Of a DNA stretch of 64,000 nt, positions 18,566-28,400 are shown piece after piece (positions within the stretch are counted from its first letter, which is position 1; the number at the start of each line of letters is the position of its first letter). The DNA lies in contig CAILVY010000285.1 of NCBI GenBank assembly GCA_903837785.1, forward strand, positions 1 to 64,000, given 5' to 3'. Made by a program: the position numbers and the translations under genes. The stretch is from Candidatus Hydrogenedentota bacterium. Lineage in GTDB: Bacteria > Hydrogenedentota > Hydrogenedentia > Hydrogenedentales > CAILVY01. The notes beneath the pieces are model-generated. The model searched no databases. It was not told where the DNA came from and was given only the letters and a program-made list of their open reading frames with translations.

Positions 18566-19069
18566 ATGAAACGTATTGCGTTTGCCATGACAGCCATCTT
18601 GTTGATGACGGCCGCCTGCGCCACGAAACCGGTATCGGCGGAGAAAGAAGCGGCCCCCCCGTTGCAGATCGCGCAGTGGGTGAAGGGCGCGCCGGTGAAT
18701 CTCGCCGACCTGAAGGGCAAGAAGGCCGCCGTAGTCGAATTCTGGGCGACGTGGTGTCCCCCGTGCCGGGTGAGCATTCCTCACATGACCGAGCTACAGA
18801 AGACCTACCGGGACAGCGTGGTCTTCGTGGCCATCACGGATGAGGCGCCGGAGGATGTGAAACCCTTCGTGGAAAAGATGGGCAGCAAGATGGACTATAC
18901 CGTGGCCATCGACGACAAGGTGGCGACCGCGAAGGCTTACATGGACGCCCGCGGCGTAAACACGATTCCATACGCGTTCGTCATCGGCAAGGACGGCGCA
19001 ATCCTCTTTCACGGCCATCCGCTGGATGAAGCCTTTGACGCGGCGGTGAAGAAAGCGGCGGAGAAGTAG
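18566..19069 (+). CDS. Thioredoxin-like (TlpA/ResA type) lipoprotein
   Basis: The start at 18566 (MKRIAFAMTAILL) gives 167 residues with a lipoprotein signal peptide and lipobox MTAAC, so the protein should be membrane-anchored outside the cytoplasm. The thioredoxin fold carries the redox motif WATWCPPC and the cis-Pro segment VNTIPYAFVIGKDG. Such proteins reduce disulfides in exported proteins or serve cytochrome c maturation. No cytochrome gene is nearby. A TTGACA hexamer at 18474-18479 is upstream but has no convincing -10 box. It converges with the exonuclease fusion gene, 5 bp away. Confidence 0.88.
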   Translation: MKRIAFAMTAILLMTAACATKPVSAEKEAAPPLQIAQWVKGAPVNLADLKGKKAAVVEFWATWCPPCRVSIPHMTELQKTYRDSVVFVAITDEAPEDVKPFVEKMGSKMDYTVAIDDKVATAKAYMDARGVNTIPYAFVIGKDGAILFHGHPLDEAFDAAVKKAAEK

Positions 19070-19074
19070 CGGGC

Positions 19075-20130
19075 TCAGTCGCCGAAGAGCGACAGGGTTT
19101 CCGGGGGCTTGGGCGGCGTGAACGCGCGGTACAGATCCACGAGTACTTCGGCATCCACGGCCGCGTAGGCCAACTGCGCCGGCGAGAGCGGGCGGGTGGT
19201 CCAATCCGACGTCTGCAGCGTCTTGTCCAGGTAGATGCCCAGTTCACGCTCGCACACGTCATCGAGCTTGTGGCCGCCCTCGACCCCCTTGCGGTGCTTC
19301 TTCCGCGACACTATCAGCGTGTCGAACACATTGTGAATGCGGATGCCGTGCTTTGCAAACATCTGTTCCTCGAACTGGGCGTTGTGGATGATCTTCTCGA
19401 CGGCTGAATCCTCGAGCAGCCGCTGCACCGCCCGCAGGTCCTTCATTGCAAGGGCGTCGATCACATACGTGCGCCCCGCAATGCCAAGCTGAATCGTGCA
19501 CAGCGTCCGGGGTTCGCCGAGCGTCGTTTCGACATCGAGCGCCAGAATGGGTTCGCCCCGCAACAGGGTGCACACGGCATCCATCGTCTCCTGATCCGCA
19601 ATCCATTCCACGGGATGGCGCGGCTGATAGATCCCGCTCCGCCGGAACAGGAGGCACACCGCCCGGTCGTCGGTTTCGAAGTCCGCCACCTTTGCCTCAT
19701 CGAAGATCGCGGCATCCAGAAGCCCCCGGAAATAGGCCAGCGCGCCCTCGCGCCCTTCCAGGCCGGACCCGGCGGCCCACTGCGCCCAATGCCGCGTCAC
19801 GATGGCAAGATAACCGCCCGGCCGCACATAGCCCGCTGCCCGCGTGATGGCCGCCCGCCGCTGCTCCTCCGTCTTGAGCCGGCTCATCAGGTAGATCAGG
19901 AAGACCCAGTCGAACTTGCCCGCGGGAAGCTCCGAGAAGCCGAAGGGCGGATGCGGATCGTAGCCTTGCACATGGAACTTGCGCGCCCGGAGCCAACTCA
20001 CGTCCGCGCCGTAGCCGCACCCGTAGCAGAGCATGCGATCGTGCGAGTCAATCAGCCGGGATTCAGCCAGTTTCTGCAGCGCGGGCGCGCCTTCCGTCCG
20101 GGGACCCGTAGTCTTCTTTTGATCCAGCAT
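19075..20130 (-). CDS. Methyltransferase-like domain fused to a DEDDy 3'-5' exonuclease
   Basis: The start at 20130 (MLDQKKTTG) has GGAAGAG upstream; the product has 351 residues. Residues 15-165 resemble a class I SAM-dependent methyltransferase: motif I LCYGCGYGADVSWL (34-47), acidic end GYDPHP, and VRPGGYLAIVTR as the strand after motif III. The closest known likeness is the methyltransferase associated with DNA phosphorothioation clusters (YGCGxGxD). Residues 180-340 form an RNase D-like domain: DVET (199-202), HNAQFE (249-254), FDT, and YAAVD (322-326), i.e. DEDDy with Glu in place of the motif II Asp. A nucleic-acid role is inferred. No dnd genes are in the window. Confidence 0.75.
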   Translation of the reverse strand: MLDQKKTTGPRTEGAPALQKLAESRLIDSHDRMLCYGCGYGADVSWLRARKFHVQGYDPHPPFGFSELPAGKFDWVFLIYLMSRLKTEEQRRAAITRAAGYVRPGGYLAIVTRHWAQWAAGSGLEGREGALAYFRGLLDAAIFDEAKVADFETDDRAVCLLFRRSGIYQPRHPVEWIADQETMDAVCTLLRGEPILALDVETTLGEPRTLCTIQLGIAGRTYVIDALAMKDLRAVQRLLEDSAVEKIIHNAQFEEQMFAKHGIRIHNVFDTLIVSRKKHRKGVEGGHKLDDVCERELGIYLDKTLQTSDWTTRPLSPAQLAYAAVDAEVLVDLYRAFTPPKPPETLSLFGD

Positions 20131-20350
20131 GACTCTTCCACGAAGTGAATGATAGATGATGTAAAGCGCCCCGCAGGGGCGCGGCAGTTCTACACAGTGC
20201 AAGGCCAAGAATGCAACCTTCGCGCCCTCCTCCGGAATTCCCGCCACATCTTGCCTGGAGCGTTCATCTCCCGCGGCCCCGCGTGCGTCTCTTTCGTTTT
20301 ACGCGGTTCCGTGTGCCATAGTGTTCCCGACAACATGGAGGAGCCGGTTC
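20131..20350. promoter_or_regulatory. Divergent intergenic region with a perfect hairpin
   Basis: The region separates the exonuclease fusion (minus) from the GH38-like gene (plus) and must hold both promoters, although no clear boxes are seen. GCGCCCC (20166-20172) pairs perfectly with GGGGCGC (20176-20182) across a 3-nt loop, 36 bp upstream of the minus-strand start; it could be a leader hairpin. Confidence 0.4.
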
Positions 20351-22999
20351 ATGCGCGCATATCTTCGCCCCATGCTGATTCTGGGCCTGTTGCTGTCGGC
20401 GCTGCCGCACACGGCATCCGCGGCGAAAGTCGAAGAGGTCGTCGTGGTTTTCAAGACGCACTTCGACATCGGCTACACGGATCTCAAGGACAAGGTGATC
20501 GAACGTTACCGCACCTCGATGGTGGACAAGGCGCTCGATCTCATCGATGACAGCGAATCCATGCCCCCGGAACAGCGCTTCCGCTGGACCGTGCCCGGAT
20601 GGCCGCTCTCGCAATTGCTTTGGCCCGGTCAGAGCATCGAGCGCCGCAACCGGATCCTGAAGGCCATGAACGACGGACGCCTGGCGTGGCATGCCCTGCC
20701 GTTCACCACGCACACGGAATCGCTGGACATGGAAGATCTTGTGCGCGGCCTGCGCTTCTCTTCGCAGCTCTCGCGCGACCTGAGCATGGAACTTCCGCGC
20801 GATGCGAAGATGACGGATGTCCCGTGCCATTCCTGGTTCATGCCCACCCTGCTCAAGTACGCCGGCGTGGACTTCCTCCATATCGGGTGCAATGCCGCCT
20901 CGGGCAGCCCGCGCGTGCCGATGCTGTTCTGGTGGGAAGGCCCCGGCGGCGCGCGCCTGATGACCTGCTATGTTGCCGAGGCCTATGGCACCGGCCTGAT
21001 CCCGCCCGAGAATTGGCCCTACAAGACCTGGCTCGCCATGATCATGACCGGCGACAACCAGGGGCCGCCCAGCCCCAAGGACGTCCTCGGGATTATCCGG
21101 AATGCCGAGAAGGAGTTGCCCGGCGTCACAGTGCGTTTCGGGCGGCTCTCCGACTTCTCCGATGCCATCCTCAAGGAACAGGCCGAACTGCCCGTGGTCC
21201 GCGGCGACATGCCCGACACGTGGATTCACGGCCTCGGCTCCATGCCCATCGAAACGAAACTCGCCCGCAACATCCATCCGCGCATCGCCGCACTCGAATC
21301 GCTCCACACGCTTCTGGGCCTCTGGGGTGCGGGGCCCGAACCGATCGGCGAAACGATCGACAAAGCCTATGAGAGCAGCCTGCTCTACGGCGAACACACC
21401 TGGGGGCTCGACGGGAAGAACCCGGGCCCGTACCGCTACGGCGAGGACTGGAAGAAGGCGCGAGATGAAGGCGTCTACAAGAAACTCGAACAGGCCTCGG
21501 ACGACCACCGCGCCTACATCCGCGATGCCGCGCATGGCACGAACGCCGCCTTGATCCAGCGCATGGACACCCTCGCCCGCCACGTGAACTCCGAGGGCAA
21601 GCGCATCGTCGTGTTCAATCCGCTCCCCTGGAAACGGAACGCGTTGATCACGCTCCCCCGAATCGAAAGCGCCCACCTCGCGATGAAAGACCTCGAGGCC
21701 GGAAAGACGCTGCCTGTGGGCGAGGATGATTTCGCACTCCGATTCGTAGCCGCGGATCTACCCCCCATGGGCTACAAGACCTTCGTTCCCGTCGAGGCCG
21801 CGGAGGCCAAGGACGAAGCATGGGCGGAGGCCGCGGGCAACCTCCTGCGGACAAATAACTTCGAATTGGCCGTGGACCCCGAGCGCGGCGGCATCGTCTC
21901 CCTTGTCGACCGCGCCTCCGGACGCGAACTCGTATCGCGCGCACCGGACGCCGCCCTCGGGCGCTATCTCTATCAGCGCTTCGATCGCGGCAACACGGAG
22001 GAGTTCATCAACGCCTACGTGAAGCAGCCCAAAGAAGATTGGGCGCAGGCGGATTTCGGCAAACAGAACCTGCCCGCCGACCCGCGCGCGGCTGCGTTTC
22101 CGCGCTTTGACTCCGTCGCATTCCGCATGGACAGCGTGTGTGCGAAGGCCGTCCTGCGCACTGAACCCCAAGGCATCCTGAAGGACGCCGTCACGCTCAC
22201 GATCACCCTGTATCGCGAATTCCCGTATGTGGACCTCGAATGGGCCATCGACAAGAAGACGCCGGATCCCTGGCCGGAAGGTGGCTGGCTCTGTCTCCCG
22301 TTCAACCTCGAAGAACCCGCCTTCCGCCTCGGACGGCTTGGTTCGGTGATCGACCCGGTCAAGGACACAATTCCGGGAAGCAACCGCCGCCTCTTCTGCT
22401 TGAGTTCCGGCATGACTCTCGTCGGCAAGGACGGTTTCGGCGCCGGCATCTGCCCGTTGGACGCGCCCCTCGTGAGCCTCGGCGAGCCCGGCCTCTGGAA
22501 ACACACGCCGGACTATGTCCCCACGTCCGCCAGCGTCTATGTCAATCTCTTCAACAACCAGTGGTCCACGAACTTCCCCCTGTGGGTGGACGGGACCTGG
22601 ACCTCGCGCGTGCGGCTCTGGACGGTGCGCGGCGGCCATGACGAAGCCGCGCTGATAACGCCTTCGTGGGAATCGCGCACGGAGTGTCCTGCCGCCTGGT
22701 ACGAGGGGCCGGCGGGGCATCTTCCCGTGGCGCAGGCGGGCCTCGAACTCACCCGGAAAGGCGTGTTGATCACCGCCTTTGGCCCCAATCCCGACGGCGC
22801 GGGGCTCGTGCTCCGATGCTGGGAACAGGCCGGCCTTGGCGATGCCTGCAGCATCAAGCTGCCGAAGTCCATGAAGGGTTATGCTTTCCAGCCCGTCGAC
22901 CTGCGCGGCCGCACCGCCGGCGAAGCAATCACCGCGGACGAGCAGGTCCCGCTCCCGTTGAAACCGTTCAGCCCCGTAAGCTACCTCCTGAAACCCTGA
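20351..22999 (+). CDS. Secreted GH38-like (DUF5054-type) glycoside hydrolase
   Basis: The start at 20351 (MRAYLRPMLILG) has GGAGGAG upstream; 882 residues with a signal peptide ending near HTASAAK. The N-terminal strand VVVFKTHFDIGYTDL carries the His-x-Asp zinc site of alpha-mannosidase (GH38)-type barrels, and MTDVPCHSWFMPTLL resembles the nucleophile-bearing segment. A beta-rich C-terminal half (from about 480, FELAVDPERGGIVSLVD) matches the mannosidase C-terminal beta-sandwiches that sit on the barrel. It probably removes alpha-linked sugars outside the cytoplasm. The substrate is not proven. It converges with the NrdD-like gene, 17 bp apart. Confidence 0.82.
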   Translation: MRAYLRPMLILGLLLSALPHTASAAKVEEVVVVFKTHFDIGYTDLKDKVIERYRTSMVDKALDLIDDSESMPPEQRFRWTVPGWPLSQLLWPGQSIERRNRILKAMNDGRLAWHALPFTTHTESLDMEDLVRGLRFSSQLSRDLSMELPRDAKMTDVPCHSWFMPTLLKYAGVDFLHIGCNAASGSPRVPMLFWWEGPGGARLMTCYVAEAYGTGLIPPENWPYKTWLAMIMTGDNQGPPSPKDVLGIIRNAEKELPGVTVRFGRLSDFSDAILKEQAELPVVRGDMPDTWIHGLGSMPIETKLARNIHPRIAALESLHTLLGLWGAGPEPIGETIDKAYESSLLYGEHTWGLDGKNPGPYRYGEDWKKARDEGVYKKLEQASDDHRAYIRDAAHGTNAALIQRMDTLARHVNSEGKRIVVFNPLPWKRNALITLPRIESAHLAMKDLEAGKTLPVGEDDFALRFVAADLPPMGYKTFVPVEAAEAKDEAWAEAAGNLLRTNNFELAVDPERGGIVSLVDRASGRELVSRAPDAALGRYLYQRFDRGNTEEFINAYVKQPKEDWAQADFGKQNLPADPRAAAFPRFDSVAFRMDSVCAKAVLRTEPQGILKDAVTLTITLYREFPYVDLEWAIDKKTPDPWPEGGWLCLPFNLEEPAFRLGRLGSVIDPVKDTIPGSNRRLFCLSSGMTLVGKDGFGAGICPLDAPLVSLGEPGLWKHTPDYVPTSASVYVNLFNNQWSTNFPLWVDGTWTSRVRLWTVRGGHDEAALITPSWESRTECPAAWYEGPAGHLPVAQAGLELTRKGVLITAFGPNPDGAGLVLRCWEQAGLGDACSIKLPKSMKGYAFQPVDLRGRTAGEAITADEQVPLPLKPFSPVSYLLKP

Positions 23000-23016
23000 A
23001 CCGGCGCAGCATCCGA

Positions 23017-25260
23017 TTATCGGAACGTGAGGTGTTCGTTCGAGGTCTGGCGTAGCGTCTTGATGAGGAAGTCCGAGATGGTGCTCTCGGAGGCATCGGC
23101 GATGGGCAGTGCGGTCTCCGTGAGCATGCCGTACGCGAGCCGTTCGTGGAATCGGCCTTCGAGCCGCACGGTCTCCATCGGACTCAGCCCGCTGCCGCGG
23201 ACGGCCCGCACGCCGGTGCTGTAACGCGGTTCATCGCCTTCGGATTCCAGCTTTAGGGTGGCCGCGGCCGTCTTGGGGAACGCCTGAAGGTCGAGCGCGG
23301 CAAAACGCGCACTCACGGCGGCATCGTTGTTCTGGGCGGGCGCCAGTCGCAGTCCGGTGCGCTCGCCGTGACGGCGGCACGCCTCGCGCAAACGTTCCAG
23401 GATGCGTTCCGCGGCCTCGGCCGCCTCTTCGCTCGTGTGCATCTCGCTGCGCAGCAGGGCGTGCAGGCACTCATTCAGCCCGTCCACCGCCACGAGACAG
23501 ACGGCCTCGGAGAGATCAACGTACGGCCGGCCATCGCGGGTGGAGGCCAGCAGGCTTAGCGGGCGCTGTCCGGTTTCGTCCAGCAGACCCACAATGAAAT
23601 CATGCTTCTCCTGATGCGCCATGGCCGCGAGCGCGACCAGCCGGTCCAACTCATCATAGAGCGCGGCCTCTTTCCCGCTCATGTACGCCGCGCGCGGCAG
23701 ATTCAGCGTGACTTGCTGCAAGGCGACATTTGCGGGACGCCACGGGGCGCGCGGCGATCCGTCGTTTCGCCCGAAGACATAGTGCGCATGGCGCGCCGCG
23801 CGTGCGGCGTGATTCAGGAAGCCTTCCGCGCCGGGCCACAGACCGAAGTCCGTCCCGACCTCAATCCACGGCACGGGGGCCAGCACGGCCTCGCCGTTCT
23901 CCGCCAGCACATCGAGCAGCGCCCAGGCTATCTGCTGGGCGGTGGACTCATAGGCGCCATAGGCCTTGCCCGAAGGCGCGCCGTCCGGCCCGATGGCTTC
24001 CACCCCGCGCAGCCACGCCGGCACCCGCCAGCACAGCCGCACGCCCGCGCCCGGTGCGCCGCGCGTCAGCGCGCGGTAGGCAAACTCATACACCAGCATT
24101 CGCACGAAGCGTTCGATCTGCTCCGCGCCCCAGCCCTGAAGGAAGGGTGCGAGGAATACGTTGAGCGCATCCCACTGGGGCGGCTCCGTGAACAGCTCCT
24201 GATAGACCTCGGTGGCCCGGAGCAGTTGCGCCAGAAGCGTGTCCGCGTGTTTGGCCGGACCCGAGAAGTCCCGCGCTCCCGTCAGGCTCACGCCATAGCG
24301 CACCAGGTACTCCGGCGAGTGGGTCGCCGAAAACAGCCGGTCCACCTGCTCGATGTGATGCAGGTGAATTTCGCCCCGGAGATGCGCCTCGGTGACCGGC
24401 GTTGAGAAGACCTGGGCGAGCGCATACTCCTTCTTGACCATCTGCGCCAGCGTGCGATCCGTTGCGGCGGGGCTCTGCCCGGCCGTGTCCGCCGTCGCGC
24501 CCCGGATGATCCGTTCGCTGTCGTACAGCGGAACGCCCAAGCGCTGATGCCGCGTCCGGTAGGCGTCCAGGCCGTGCTCCACCAGCCGCGCATCGACCAG
24601 CTCGCGCACGAGCGCCGTGGTCAGCGTCGTTATCCGCGCTTTCTCAATCTGCTGCTCGACTTCCACCGCAATCATGAGCGCCGCGGGACGCTCCAGCCCG
24701 GTTTCCCGCACCAGCGCCTCGATGATCTTCTCGCGATCCCACGCGCTCAGCGTGTCCGCGCTCGTCCGCACCAGCAGGGCGTCGCGGTGGCCGCGCAGGG
24801 CTTCCTGCTCGTGTTTCGCCTCCGCCAGCTCGCTCAGCAGCGCGCGCATGTCGCCCTCGCGGAGCCGGCGGATGCGCGCACGCCGGTCCCGGTACCGCGC
24901 ATAGGCCAGCGCCGTCCGCCCGTGTGCCATGTGGATAAGCACCCGTTCAACCGCGTCGTGCACCTGGTCCACGGTCGGCGCCTGCGCGCCCAGCCGTTTC
25001 GTCAGGTAGATCGTCACCGCGGAAGCGAGGTGTTCGGCGAGGTCATAGTCCTGGCCGCCGGCCGACTGCGCCGCCTTAAAGATGGCCCGGGCGATTTTGT
25101 GCTTGTTAAAGGGTTCCTGGCGGCCGTCCCGCTTGATGATGGCCTGGAACGGCACTTGCCGTTCGAGCGTCGGAAAGGGCAATGGCATCTGGGCGTCGAA
25201 AAGCCCTTCGGGACCCGTCCAGTCCGGGTCAAAAAGATCGCCCTGCCGTTCCCAGTCCAT
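23017..25260 (-). CDS. ATP-cone/NrdD-fold protein lacking the radical machinery
   Basis: The start at 25260 (MDWERQGDLF) gives 747 residues. Residues ~35-145 form an ATP-cone (IIKRDGRQEPFNKHKIARAI). Residues ~165-250 resemble a second cone-like helical unit (AWDREKIIEALVRETG, RLGVPLYD). The rest aligns with class III anaerobic ribonucleotide reductase: GEIHLHHIEQVDRLF, VTLNLPRAAY, VDGLNECLHALL, RLAPAQNNDAAVSARFAALD. But where the first catalytic Cys is expected the sequence has SATHSPEY, and no Cys precedes VTLNLPR. The chain ends at SNEHLTFR, just before the zinc-finger and glycyl-radical (RVCGY-type) region. The convergent gene begins 17 bp later, so no hidden extension exists. It cannot be a working reductase; a nucleotide-sensing role is possible. 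No nrdG is nearby. Confidence 0.82.
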   Translation of the reverse strand: MDWERQGDLFDPDWTGPEGLFDAQMPLPFPTLERQVPFQAIIKRDGRQEPFNKHKIARAIFKAAQSAGGQDYDLAEHLASAVTIYLTKRLGAQAPTVDQVHDAVERVLIHMAHGRTALAYARYRDRRARIRRLREGDMRALLSELAEAKHEQEALRGHRDALLVRTSADTLSAWDREKIIEALVRETGLERPAALMIAVEVEQQIEKARITTLTTALVRELVDARLVEHGLDAYRTRHQRLGVPLYDSERIIRGATADTAGQSPAATDRTLAQMVKKEYALAQVFSTPVTEAHLRGEIHLHHIEQVDRLFSATHSPEYLVRYGVSLTGARDFSGPAKHADTLLAQLLRATEVYQELFTEPPQWDALNVFLAPFLQGWGAEQIERFVRMLVYEFAYRALTRGAPGAGVRLCWRVPAWLRGVEAIGPDGAPSGKAYGAYESTAQQIAWALLDVLAENGEAVLAPVPWIEVGTDFGLWPGAEGFLNHAARAARHAHYVFGRNDGSPRAPWRPANVALQQVTLNLPRAAYMSGKEAALYDELDRLVALAAMAHQEKHDFIVGLLDETGQRPLSLLASTRDGRPYVDLSEAVCLVAVDGLNECLHALLRSEMHTSEEAAEAAERILERLREACRRHGERTGLRLAPAQNNDAAVSARFAALDLQAFPKTAAATLKLESEGDEPRYSTGVRAVRGSGLSPMETVRLEGRFHERLAYGMLTETALPIADASESTISDFLIKTLRQTSNEHLTFR

Positions 25261-25481
25261 GTGCACCTGATTATCCCGCGGTTGGCGGCGCTTCCCCGGC
25301 GCCGTGAAGAGTGAAAGTGTACCGAATACCCGGACTCCGTGGCAAGGCGTCTGCGGCCGGGTGTCTGGGGTCCGGGCGTGCAAAGGAGGTCGGGCGGCCG
25401 CTTGCAAACTCGGGCCTGCCCGTGATACGCCTTAGCGTGGCATATCGGGCTGCGGCCAGCCCGGAGAAGGAGACTGATTCC

Positions 25482-28400
25482 ATGTTGAGTGCGGCAATGT
25501 GTGTGGCGGGCGTGCTGATTTCGGCGGTAGCGGGCATGCCATCGGAGGTCGATCTGGAAGCGGGCTTCAGCACGCCGCTGGCGGAGTATTCCCCCGTGCC
25601 CATCTGGTGGTGGAGCGGAGACCGGGTCGAGCGCGATCAAGTGAAGTATCAGCTCGAACGCCTGGCGCAGGGTGGAATCCACAACGCGATCATCCTCAAC
25701 CTCGCGCCGTCAGGGCCGCTCTACGGCAGTGGAGCCGACGATCCCCCCTTTCTCACGGAGGCCTGGTGGGATCTTTTCGGCTATGCGCTCGGCGAGGCAA
25801 AGCGCGTGGGCGTCCGCTTATGGTTCTATGATCAGCTCGGCTTCTCCGGAGCAGGACTCCAGGCGCGTGTGGTGCGCGATCACCCCGATTTCCGGGGAAT
25901 CGCGCTGTGCCGTGAATTCCGCGACGTGGACGGCCCGGCCAGCGTCGAAATACCCGTGCCGCCCTCCGGCACCGCGCTCGCCGCATTCGTCGCGGTCCTG
26001 GCGGAAATCCCCAAGAATCCCAATGTGGCGCGGTGGATCTGGGACGGCCGGGCGGCCGAGGACACGTGCACCCGCCAGTTCCGGCGCAGCTTCGCTCTCA
26101 CAAGCGTGCCGGCGAAGGCCCGGCTCGCGCTTTCCTGCGACAACGGCTACGTCGCGTACGTGAACGGAACCAAGCTGGGCGAAGAGCATCTTTACGGCCG
26201 GGAAGGCTGGGGGCGGGCCGAAAGCTTCGAGATCGCGCCCTATTTGCGGGAGGGCCGCAACGTGGTAGCCATCACCGGCGAGAACCTCGGCGGGCTCGCC
26301 GGGCTGATCGCCGAGATTCGTCTTGGCGAGGACGACGCTGCGCGCCTGATCGTCAGCGACAACAGCTTCCGCTTCAGCGCGGAGGCGCCCGAAGGCTGGA
26401 CCGGGCCGGATTTTGACGACTCGTTGTGGTTGCTCGCGAAAGAGCTGGGCGCGCCCCCGATGGCCCCGTGGGGCGGGATCGAGGGGATCTCCCCGGGCGA
26501 CAGCGCCGCCCTGGGCACGCCCATCCGCCATGTGAAGAACATCACCGAGCAGATCACGGAGGGCGTGCTCCGCTGCGAGGCGCCGCAGGGAAAGCACCGC
26601 GTCATGCTCTTCTACACGGCGCCGGGCGGTTTCGACTATCAGAATCCCGCGGCCGGCGCCGCCTTGATCGACGTCGTGCACGGCGAAATGGCGCGGCGCT
26701 TTCCCGAAGAACTCGGGAAAACGATCGCCGGTTCGTTCCAGGATGAGTTCCCCGAGCTGCCCCGATTCTCCAAGCGCATGCTGGAGCGCTTTGTCCAGTA
26801 CGCGGGCTACAAGCTCGAGGACAAACTCCCCGCGCTCTTCGATGACGTTACGGACCGCTTCATGGACGCCGGCGGCCCGGCGACCGCCCAGATCCGCTGC
26901 GATGCGAGCCGCGTGGCGGCGCAACTGTGCGAAGAAGCCTTCTTCATTCCCCTGCAGCAATGGCACGATCAGTACGGCATGCTCTGCGGCTACGATCAGT
27001 GCGTGCGCAATGCTGACCCGATCCGAGGCGAACACTATTACATCGATTATTTCAAGACGATGCGGCATTTCTCCGCCCCGGGCAATGACATGGACGGAGA
27101 CGCCAAGCCGCATGAGTCTATCGCGGACCTGTACAACCGGCCGCGGGTCTGGTGCGAAGCGTTTCACTCGAGCGGCTGGGGACAGACGCTCGAGGAAATC
27201 TCGGTCCTGATGCATCCCTGGCTCGTGAACGGCGCCACACTCTTCGATCCGCACGCCATCTACTACTCGATCCACGGCTCGTACTGGGAATGGGCGCCGC
27301 CGGACACCGGTTGGCGCCAGCCCTACTACGTCCACTACGCCACGTTCTCCGATTACGTATCGCGGCTCTGCTACGTGCTTTCGCAAGGCGAGCATGCGGT
27401 GCACGCGGCGGTGCTGCACCCCGCCGCCACGATCCATGCGTATACGGGCTTCGGCGACACCGGCACGGCCGGGATGGAAGCGGAGAATCTCTATTGGGGC
27501 GTCCAAGACGCGCTGCAGGGCGAACGCCTCGACTACATCGTCATAGACGAAGATTCCATTCAACGCGCGCCGGTGCGGAACGGTGAACTGACGGCGGGGA
27601 AAGTCCGCCTGAACACGCTCGTATTGCCGGGCACGCGGGTGCTCGCAGGCAAGACGATCGAGAAGTTGGGCGTGTTTGCCGAGGCCGGTGGCAACGTGAT
27701 CTTCCTCGGCCCGCTGCCCGAAGCGCAATCGGATCAAGCGTTGGCGCCTGAGGAGTTCAAGCTCCTGCTCGACGCCCTGCTGGCAAAAGGCGCACACACG
27801 GAGGACGCCGCCACCGCGCTTCAGGCGGTCAGCACAAACGCGCCGCGCGCAGCCGCCGAACGCATCCCGGCCATCGAGCGCAGGATTGGGGAGCGTGAAT
27901 TCTTCCTCCTGCTTTCGGACGACGCCACGCCGGCCAACGGCCAGGCGCGCTTTGACATCAACCACCGCAAGCTGTATGAAACCGCCGCCGCGCAAGGGGC
28001 GCGCTGGCCGGTTACGCTGAGCGGCGACGGCATCCCGCAGTACTGGAATGCGCTGACGGGAGAGATTGCGCCCGTGCTCAACTATCGCCGTTCGCCCAAG
28101 ACGCCGGATCGCGCGGCGGGCACGCGGGTGGATCTCGATCTCGCGGCCACGCCGGCGCCGCTCGTTTCGCTGCGGACGCCCAAGCCGGAAGAGCCCCTCG
28201 CCATCGAGTCCAACCTGGAAATCGCGGCCTGCACGCGAGACGGCGATACGCTCGCCCTGACGGGATTCCCGCGGCTCGACAGGACACAGCCTGCGCCCGG
28301 CGAATACAGTGCCCGTGTCGAGTTTGCCGATGCCGCATTCGAAGGCAAGCAGCCGGCCGCCGCACTGAAGACCCTCAACATCGATGGCCCGCTGGCGTGC

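Noticed and set aside
23017-25260. Functional anaerobic ribonucleotide reductase nrdD
   Set aside because: It lacks both catalytic cysteines, the zinc site and the glycyl-radical loop.
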